Shown: positions 58,663 to 64,000 of the stretch, in pieces
Position numbering within the stretch: position 1 is the first letter of the stretch
Layout of the letters: each line of letters opens with the position of its first letter
DNA from: Pleurocapsa sp. PCC 7327
Lineage (GTDB): Bacteria; Cyanobacteriota; Cyanobacteriia; Cyanobacteriales; Microcystaceae
Direction of reading: 5' to 3'
DNA length: 64,000 bases
NCBI RefSeq assembly: GCF_000317025.1
Contig: NC_019689.1
Location: forward strand, 4,232,024 to 4,296,023
Program-made: the position numbers and the translations under genes
The notes under the pieces: generated by a model
Databases searched by the model: none
The model's input: only the letters and a program-made list of their open reading frames with translations
Told to the model about the DNA's origin: nothing

Positions 58663-59823
58663 ATGCATTTTGATAGTCCTACAAGAAAAATTCATCTAGC
58701 GCAGTTAGATAAAGAGGAAACAAAAGATATGCTGCCGTTTTTAACTCAGATACGCCTTGAAGATGTGAGCCACGAGTACACCGAACTAACTAAAAAAGTC
58801 CTTCAAGGCATTGAAAATCTAAGTCGCTTGCGAGAGGAAGATATTGAAATCGGCGCTACGCCTAAAGAAGCGGTTTACAAAGAGGATAAAGTGATTCTAT
58901 ACCGCTTCAAGCCGATGGTCGAGCAGCCTTTGAGCATTCCCCTCCTAATTGTTTATGCTTTGGTTAACCGTCCCTATATGGTCGATCTGCAAGAGGATCG
59001 ATCCCTGGTTGCCAATTTGCTCAAACTGGGTTTGGATGTCTATTTGATTGACTGGGGATACCCCAGCAGAGCCGATCGCTGGTTAACTCTCGACGATTAC
59101 ATTAATGGCTATATCAATAACTGTGTCGATTTCATCAGAGAAAAGCACGGTTTGGAGAAAATTAACCTTTTAGGGATTTGTCAAGGGGGAGCTTTCAGTC
59201 TATGCTACTCTTCCCTTTATCCCGAAAAGGTGAAAAATTTAATCGTCATGGTTGCGCCAGTAGATTTTAACATGCCCAACACCTTGCTCAACATGCGCGG
59301 AGGCTGCACCCTTGGGGCAGAAGCTTTGGATGTGGATCTGATGGTCAAGAGCCTGGGCAATATTCCTGGCGATTTTCTTAACCTTGAGTTTTTGATGCTC
59401 AAACCCCAGCAGTTAGGAATTCAAAAATACCTTGACTTTCCAGAAGTCATGACCAGCGAAGACAAGCTATTAAACTTTATGCGGATGGAAAAGTGGATCT
59501 TTGACAGCCCCGATCAGGCAGGGGAGGCATACCGACAGTTCATGAAGGATTTTTATCAGGAAAATAAACTCATTAAAGGGGAAGTGATGCTCGGCGATAA
59601 GCGAGTGGATCTAAAAAACGTGCGGATGCCAGTCTTGAACCTTTACGCCGAAAAGGATCATCTGGTAGATCCCGAATCTTCTAAAGCACTAGAAAAATAC
59701 GTGGGAACAGACGATTATACGGTGCGCTCCTTCCCAGTCGGTCATATCGGCATGTATGTCAGCGGCAAGGTACAGCGAGATTTGCCGCCTACAATCGTCG
59801 ATTGGTTAAAGGCACGGATGTGA
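58663..59823 (+). CDS. phaC: Class III polyhydroxyalkanoate synthase subunit PhaC
   Basis: A 386-residue alpha/beta-hydrolase-fold polymerase that polymerises (R)-3-hydroxyacyl-CoA on the granule surface. The lipase-like box is GICQGG with the nucleophile Cys173. The other triad members are Asp in AEKDHLVDPESS (about residue 327) and His in FPVGHIGMYVSG (about residue 356). YLIDWGYPSRADR and the C-terminal LPPTIVDWLK are typical. An alternative start at an internal ATG (residue 23) is possible, but the given ATG follows AGGAAATAGGA-like sequence. Confidence 0.95.
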   Translation: MHFDSPTRKIHLAQLDKEETKDMLPFLTQIRLEDVSHEYTELTKKVLQGIENLSRLREEDIEIGATPKEAVYKEDKVILYRFKPMVEQPLSIPLLIVYALVNRPYMVDLQEDRSLVANLLKLGLDVYLIDWGYPSRADRWLTLDDYINGYINNCVDFIREKHGLEKINLLGICQGGAFSLCYSSLYPEKVKNLIVMVAPVDFNMPNTLLNMRGGCTLGAEALDVDLMVKSLGNIPGDFLNLEFLMLKPQQLGIQKYLDFPEVMTSEDKLLNFMRMEKWIFDSPDQAGEAYRQFMKDFYQENKLIKGEVMLGDKRVDLKNVRMPVLNLYAEKDHLVDPESSKALEKYVGTDDYTVRSFPVGHIGMYVSGKVQRDLPPTIVDWLKARM

Positions 59824-59901
59824 ATCTCATAGTTGGCTGCTGGCGATAGAGTTGACTTTGCAGACGTTTAGAGACGTAGATAGTATGCTACGTCTCTACC
59901 T

Positions 59902-60897
59902 GTGAGAGGCTATTTCTCAATTCACAACAGTAAGGACTTAGAAAAAATGCGAGAAAATGGTGAAAAGCGGCGGGTTGCGCTCGCCTGTCAAGGAGGTGGT
60001 AGCCATACGGCGTTTACTGCCGGAGTTTTGAAAAGAATCCTCAAACAAGCAGGAGAAGAGTTGGAAATTGTGGCTCTGAGCGGAACTTCAGGAGGCGCTA
60101 TCTGCGCTCTCTTAACTTGGTATGGTCTGCTCTTGGGAAGTCAACAGAAAGCGATCGAACTGCTCGATACTTTTTGGCGCGATAATTCTGCTACGTCGTG
60201 TTGGGATAGTTATCTCAACAACAGCCTTGTTTGGGCTTCTCGCCTTAGTAGCGTTTTTTCACTGCCCGAAGTTAGCCCGTATTTTTACCCCAATTGGGGT
60301 CAGCAGATCCTCAAGCAACTGTTGAAAAAGCACGTTCGATTTGACAAAATCGGGGAACTGCTCGACGAGTCAAGTCCCGTGTTAATTGTGGGAGCGGTCA
60401 ACGTCCTTGACGGTCGTTTTAAAGTTTTTAAGAATGCTGAAATTACTCTAGAGGCGATTCTCGCCTCAGCCGCGATTCCCATTTTATTTAGAGCCGTGCG
60501 AATCGGACAAGCGGCGTTTTGGGATGGGCTGTTTACGCAAAACCCCCCGATAAGAGACTTGCCAGATGCCAAACCCGACGAGATCTGGGTCATCCAAATC
60601 GAGCCGCCAGCTCGCAAGGAGGAGCCAAAGTCCGTAGAAGACATACGCGATCGGCGTACCGAACTCTCTGGTAATCTTTCCCTAGAACAGGAAATCCATT
60701 TTATAGAAAAGATCAATCAGTTGCTCCAAAGCAAGCTCCTTATAGATAGCAAGTACAAGCCTATTGAAGTCAAGCGAATTATGATGCTTCGCGAGCTTGA
60801 TTATTCGTCCAAAATAGATCGCAGCCCTTCATTTATCCAGAGTATGATGGCTTATGGTGAAACAGAGGCTGAAACCTTCTTGAAGAGTTATCAATGA
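59902..60897 (+). CDS. Patatin-like phospholipase family protein
   Basis: Up to 331 residues; the frame can start at GTG 59902 or at ATG 59947 (MRENGEKRRVALACQGGGSH), which I find about equally likely. The oxyanion loop is CQGGGSHTAFTAGV, the nucleophile serine is in LSGTSGGAICALL, and the dyad aspartate is probably in FWDGLFTQNPP. Patatins hydrolyse acyl esters. The position right after phaC suggests a role at the granule surface, for example lipid or polymer turnover, but that is inferred from location only. Confidence 0.88.
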   Translation: MRGYFSIHNSKDLEKMRENGEKRRVALACQGGGSHTAFTAGVLKRILKQAGEELEIVALSGTSGGAICALLTWYGLLLGSQQKAIELLDTFWRDNSATSCWDSYLNNSLVWASRLSSVFSLPEVSPYFYPNWGQQILKQLLKKHVRFDKIGELLDESSPVLIVGAVNVLDGRFKVFKNAEITLEAILASAAIPILFRAVRIGQAAFWDGLFTQNPPIRDLPDAKPDEIWVIQIEPPARKEEPKSVEDIRDRRTELSGNLSLEQEIHFIEKINQLLQSKLLIDSKYKPIEVKRIMMLRELDYSSKIDRSPSFIQSMMAYGETEAETFLKSYQ

Positions 60898-60911
60898 AAA
60901 TAAAACATCTG

Positions 60912-61060
60912 GTTGACTGACAAATCTTTATCCCCTCATCCCTAAATCCCTTCTCCCACAAGGGGCGAAGGGACTTCAGGCAAAAGTTTTAAGTGGAAAG
61001 CCCCTCTCCCAGAGCGGGAGAGGGGTCGGGGTGAGGGCGATTTGAGTCTTGTCAGTCAAC
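60912..61060. mobile_element. MITE-like element with 12-bp terminal inverted repeats
   Basis: 149 bp bounded by GTTGACTGACAA at 60912-60923 and TTGTCAGTCAAC at 61049-61060. It has no ORF. The interior holds CCCTCATCCCTAAATCCCTT, a CTTCTCCCACAAGGGG segment and a GAGAGGGG hairpin. A partial inverted copy lies at 55896-56022. No clear target duplication is visible at its ends. Confidence 0.8.
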
Positions 61061-61072
61061 TAGATAAAACAT

Positions 61073-61894
61073 TCAATTTCCAATAGGAGTCAACTTTGTT
61101 TCCAGAATCAGGCAAAAATTCCGTAAGGACGGTAGCCAAAATAGCAGCCACCACCCTCCTAGCCGCCAAATGTTACCCCAGCGTTCTGGATAGGCATCTA
61201 ACAGGGGCTGCACCCTCACTAAAGATAGTCCTAGCGCTGCCACATCCCGTTCGTCTTCTATAAACCATTTCATTGGCGCTCCCACACGGGTGGCTTTTCT
61301 CTCGTTGTACTGTTGGTAACCCTTTCCGCCAATATCTAAAGCTAGTGTAGCACCAGCAAACTTTTCTCGAAGTCGTTGGACTAATTGCTTAATTTCTGAC
61401 TCTTCAAAATAGTAAAACAACCCCTCAGCAATAAATAGAATATTTTCAGGCGAAATGCCAGGAATTTTATCCATCCAAGCCCAATCCAGTACCGAATATG
61501 CCAAAAATTGATGTTCGCTCGTCTGGGTGTCAAGCATAAGGCGGATGTCAATTACTTCTGGCAAGTCTAGCTCAATCCACTGAGTTTTTCCCACTCCCAC
61601 GCGATAGTAACGAGAAGATAAACCAGCTCCCAGTTCTACGACTAGAGAATTAGGGCGAGCGGCAATGTGCCGTGCTGTAATGTCATCCAATAGTTTTGTC
61701 CGCACGCTAATGCCGATTTGATGGCTACAGCCATACCAATCTTCTAAACCAGCATCCCAAGGCAGAGATTGAAACCATTCAACCGCGCGGGGATCTCGAA
61801 ACAAGGCATCGGCACGCGCATGTTCCTCCGCTCTTGCCCGCAGGGTAAAAAGCAGGGTACATGAAACTCCACTCAGTCGCTTTTCCTCTAACAT
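61073..61894 (-). CDS. SAM-dependent methyltransferase, LCMT/Ppm family
   Basis: A 273-residue class I methyltransferase of the leucine carboxyl methyltransferase-like family. The family's conserved SAM site is VVELGAGLSSRYYRVG with ELDLPEVIDIR next, and ILFIAEGLFYYFEESEIKQL is the other signature. Members methylate carboxyl or hydroxyl groups in natural-product and other pathways. The substrate here is unknown. It is read leftwards between a MITE and the phasin-like gene; it may simply be a neighbour of the pha genes. Confidence 0.82.
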   Translation of the reverse strand: MLEEKRLSGVSCTLLFTLRARAEEHARADALFRDPRAVEWFQSLPWDAGLEDWYGCSHQIGISVRTKLLDDITARHIAARPNSLVVELGAGLSSRYYRVGVGKTQWIELDLPEVIDIRLMLDTQTSEHQFLAYSVLDWAWMDKIPGISPENILFIAEGLFYYFEESEIKQLVQRLREKFAGATLALDIGGKGYQQYNERKATRVGAPMKWFIEDERDVAALGLSLVRVQPLLDAYPERWGNIWRLGGWWLLFWLPSLRNFCLILETKLTPIGN

Positions 61895-61913
61895 TTGTAT
61901 TCTTCTAAATGGA

Positions 61914-61939
61914 AACCCTCAAGCGCGATCTTGAGGGTT
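61914..61939 (-). terminator. Hairpin terminator of the phasin-like gene
   Basis: AACCCTCAAG at 61914-61923 pairs with CTTGAGGGTT at 61930-61939 around a 6-nt loop. On the minus strand the hairpin is followed by TTTCC. It lies downstream of the phasin-like gene at 62023 and upstream of the methyltransferase start. A very similar hairpin is at 63819-63848. Confidence 0.7.
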
Positions 61940-62022
61940 GGCTTTATTACAGTAGGTTTACGGCAGATCTTTTGAACCCTTTTTAGTTGGCTGCAAGAAG
62001 CACTCAAAGGTTGAGTGCAAAT

Positions 62023-62448
62023 TTAATTAACACTATTGACTTGTGTTATAGCACTACTGACTTGTGTTTTCTGCATCATATCGAAATAGCTATTCCAGAG
62101 CTGCCGTTGGGTTTCCACTATCGTTGGTGTTTTTTGCAGCAAGTCAAAATAGTTATTTACAAGCTGCTTTTGGGTTTCCATCACCGTTGGTACTTTCCGC
62201 AGCAAGTCAACATAATTATTCCAGAACTGTCGTTGGATTTCTATTAGCATCTGAGCTGTTTTCTCTTGAGCTTCAAGGGAAGTTTTTACGACTTCTTCTT
62301 GGAATTTCATTGTTTTATCGAAATTTTCCGAGAAATTGAGTGTATTGTTCCCAACAGTAGTAGGTATTGTTTCGAGCCAAATGTCGAAATACTTTTTCTG
62401 CCAATTGGCGATTTCTTGTTGATAATCTTCAAATACTTTGGTATCCAT
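62023..62448 (-). CDS. Phasin-like protein with 21-residue repeats
   Basis: About 141 residues starting MDTKVFEDYQQEIANWQ; a start 27 bp upstream (62475) is possible but would begin inside a hairpin. The C-terminal half has three 21-residue repeats: EIQRQFWNNYVDLLRKVPTV, ETQKQLVNNYFDLLQKTPTI and ETQRQLWNSYFDMMQKTQ, each an amphipathic helix with aromatic residues. This and the neighbourhood of phaE-phaC suggest a phasin, a granule-coating protein. A second, related gene starts beyond the right edge (63920 onwards). Assignment as phasin is inferred, not proven. Confidence 0.75.
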   Translation of the reverse strand: MDTKVFEDYQQEIANWQKKYFDIWLETIPTTVGNNTLNFSENFDKTMKFQEEVVKTSLEAQEKTAQMLIEIQRQFWNNYVDLLRKVPTVMETQKQLVNNYFDLLQKTPTIVETQRQLWNSYFDMMQKTQVSSAITQVNSVN

Positions 62449-62475
62449 TGATTTTTTGACCGCTAGATACCCCAT

Positions 62476-63101
62476 CCTTTTTTGTGGATGGAGAGGAAGC
62501 GGGGCGGGATATTAACCACTTCCTAATTTTTCCCTCTCATCCATTAATATTATAGGCTTTCGCCTTAAATTGAAGTCTTAAAAATAACATCTCGAAACTT
62601 ACAATTCTTATCAAAACTTGACAAAGTCTAGTCAAATTCTCATTTAGGTAGGAAACGATGTTTAATTATTTGTTGAAAAATGTTAAATAGATAACAGTCC
62701 CAATGAGTTGAATTGGTTACAATCTATCATTAGAGAGATGAAAAGATTAAAGATGTAACAGTCTTTACACAACTGAGTAAGGATTCACTTTTCTCGCTAG
62801 TATTGTTCTGTAAAGCTTTTGATTCTTATTCAACAATAGCTTTACCAGAGTTTTACCAAGAATTAAATTAGTAAAGAAGTTTGTGATTCTCTAGATGAGT
62901 ATTTGTGTAGATATTGCGCTAAAAATAATCATCAAAAAGAATTATCGCGTCTAGCGAGTTACTATGTACTACTTCTTGACTAGGATTCAAAAACCTTGAT
63001 AGTCGATCTAAACCTAAGTTCCAAAGAGAATCTGCCGAACAGACCTTATCTATCAATTTGTAGATAGATTTATAGACAGACGAGGTTGAAATAAATGCAC
63101 C
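62476..63101. other. Intergenic region between the phasin-like and SGNH genes
   Basis: About 630 bp. CCATCC at 62473-62478 pairs with GGATGG at 62486-62491, a hairpin like the TnpB-element right end at 10379-10402. Otherwise AT-rich with divergent promoters expected; no gene or RNA seen. Confidence 0.45.
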
Positions 63102-63803
63102 ATGCCAAATCTTTCTTCTCCCACGATGACATCAATGCTTCAACGCCATCGCTTTCCGCTAAGGATTATTGCCCTTGGGGATAGCCTGATCTATGGCTTT
63201 GGCGATCCTGTCGGCGGCGGTTGGGTAGAACGTCTGCGAAGGCAGTGGATGCATCTCGATGGTTCCGGTCACGCTCTCTATAATTTGGGCATTCGCGGGA
63301 ATGGTGTGGCTCAAGTGCATCAGCGACTCGAACAGGAGTTTCGCCAACGGGGCGAGCTGAAAAATCGAGTCCCAGATATGATTATTCTCTCGGTGGGAGT
63401 TAATGACTCGCCGAGAGTGGGTCGTCGAGACGGACGCACCTTAACCGATTTTGGAGTGTTTATGGCACAGCTAGCCGACCTGTTAGATCGAGCACAGCAG
63501 TTGTGCCCAGTCATGTTTGTGGGGATGACACCAGTCGATGAGAGCAAGATGCCCTTTCTTGACTGTTTGTATTACAATCGCGCCGAACAGTACCGCTATA
63601 AAGAAGCCACCAGAATTGCTTGCAAGCTGCGCCGAATCCCTTACTTAGACATTTTTGACCTGTGGATGGAACGCGGAGAAAGCTGGATAAAATCGCGCCT
63701 TTGCCCAGACGGACTTCATCCGAACGTTAAAGGCTACGAAGCTTTGCTAGAAGATATTCGGGCTTGGGAACCGTTTTCAAAGCTCTTTGTTCGCCATTCT
63801 TAG
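63102..63803 (+). CDS. SGNH/GDSL-type hydrolase
   Basis: A 233-residue esterase-like protein. Block I is IIALGDSLIYGFGDPVGGGW with the nucleophile serine, the Gly block is NLGIRGNGV, block III is SVGVNDSP with the Asn of the oxyanion hole, and block V is CPDGLHPNVKGYEAL with the Asp-His pair. There is no signal peptide, so it is probably cytoplasmic. Its start could also be one of the Met codons at residues 9 or 12. It lies between two phasin-like genes on the opposite strand, so a link with polymer or lipid turnover is possible but only inferred. Confidence 0.88.
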   Translation: MPNLSSPTMTSMLQRHRFPLRIIALGDSLIYGFGDPVGGGWVERLRRQWMHLDGSGHALYNLGIRGNGVAQVHQRLEQEFRQRGELKNRVPDMIILSVGVNDSPRVGRRDGRTLTDFGVFMAQLADLLDRAQQLCPVMFVGMTPVDESKMPFLDCLYYNRAEQYRYKEATRIACKLRRIPYLDIFDLWMERGESWIKSRLCPDGLHPNVKGYEALLEDIRAWEPFSKLFVRHS

Positions 63804-63818
63804 CTGATTTCTGTGGAA

Positions 63819-63848
63819 AACCCTCAACTGCGATCGCAGTTGAGGGTT
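63819..63848 (+). terminator. Hairpin after the SGNH gene
   Basis: A perfect 30-bp palindrome: AACCCTCAACTGCGA at 63819-63833 and its complement at 63834-63848. It includes a GCGATCGC core and is followed by CAGTTT. It lies between the SGNH stop and the convergent second phasin-like gene, so it may terminate both. Confidence 0.7.
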
Positions 63849-63919
63849 CAGTTTAGAATTAATATTTAACTGCCCGCCGGCTGGGCGCCGGAATACTGAC
63901 CGCAACCTTCCTACCCAAT

Positions 63920-64000
63920 CTAACCAGAAGTCGTAGCAGGTGTTTTGCGCATTGTTTCAAAATAATCACTCCAGAATTGCTTTTGAGTTTCTATCAGCAT
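63920..64000 (-). CDS. Second phasin-like protein, C-terminal end only
   Basis: The last 26 codons of a leftward gene, ending TAG at 63920-63922. The visible sequence is MLIETQKQFWSDYFETMRKT followed by PATTSG. It is clearly related to the MLIEIQRQFWNNYVDLLRK region of the phasin-like protein at 62023. The gene continues past the right edge. Confidence 0.8.
   Translation of the reverse strand: MLIETQKQFWSDYFETMRKTPATTSG

Overview
The window is a piece of a cyanobacterial chromosome. The evidence is the very frequent GCGATCGC (HIP1) octamer, a split RNA polymerase large subunit (rpoC2 present as a separate gene), a cytochrome c6 gene, cyanobacterial families such as Sll0314-like TPR, DUF4278, DUF4079 and DOMON-like proteins, and class III PhaEC polyester synthase. 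rpoB is followed directly by rpoC2 with no rpoC1 between them, an arrangement known from Synechocystis PCC 6803, so a unicellular or baeocyte-forming relative of the Synechocystis/Pleurocapsa side is plausible. The species cannot be fixed from the sequence alone.

Layout. 1-9.8 kb: housekeeping and small membrane genes (valS cut by the left edge, an HMA2-type protein, DUF5132, mgtE, MAPEG, petJ, an ABC ATPase with rsmG, a TPR protein, proA), ending in a decayed TnpB element. 10.4-24.7 kb: a nitrogen-fixation cluster, all on the minus strand, in transcription order nifX-like, nifS, nifU, gap, nifH, nifI1, nifI2, nifD, nifK, 2Fe-2S ferredoxin, nifE, nifN, nifB. 25.6-34.3 kb: a small Zn-ribbon protein, a DOMON-like protein with a kinase-fold protein, a DUF4278 protein, and a four-gene unit joining a dihaem cytochrome c peroxidase to two sensor kinases and a NarL-type regulator. 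34.5-45.4 kb: hisD, rpsT, tatD, rpoB, rpoC2, DUF4079. 45.6-49.4 kb: an ankyrin protein, uppP, egtD. 49.7-64 kb: a carbon-storage block with phaA, phaB, aceA, aceB, a ribbon-helix-helix protein, phaE, phaC, a patatin, a methyltransferase, a phasin-like protein, an SGNH hydrolase and the tail of a second phasin-like protein.

The most unusual system is the nif cluster. nifI1 and nifI2 between nifH and nifD, a NifD with a roughly 50-residue insert, a short NifK, a Clostridium-type 2Fe-2S ferredoxin after nifK and a short NifB with a fused NifX-like tail all point to the anaerobe (group II/III) nitrogenase lineage, not the usual cyanobacterial one. It should carry PII-like post-translational switch-off by NifI1/NifI2. 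nifN is broken in four ways: an IS5-family insertion with a 3-bp target duplication, a 1-nt frameshift, an in-frame insertion of about 180 bp made of dispersed repeats, and a 73-bp exact tandem duplication. All other nif genes look intact. As written, the cluster could make the structural proteins but should lack a NifEN scaffold unless nifN exists elsewhere.

The right-hand block joins polyhydroxybutyrate synthesis (PhaA, PhaB, PhaEC, phasin-like granule proteins) to the glyoxylate shunt (AceA, AceB), which is rare in cyanobacteria. Acetyl-CoA could be stored as polymer and later returned to C4 acids. The intergenic DNA is full of short palindromic and heptamer-type dispersed repeats, some of which have entered coding sequence (nifN, the start of egtD, the 3' end of nifE).
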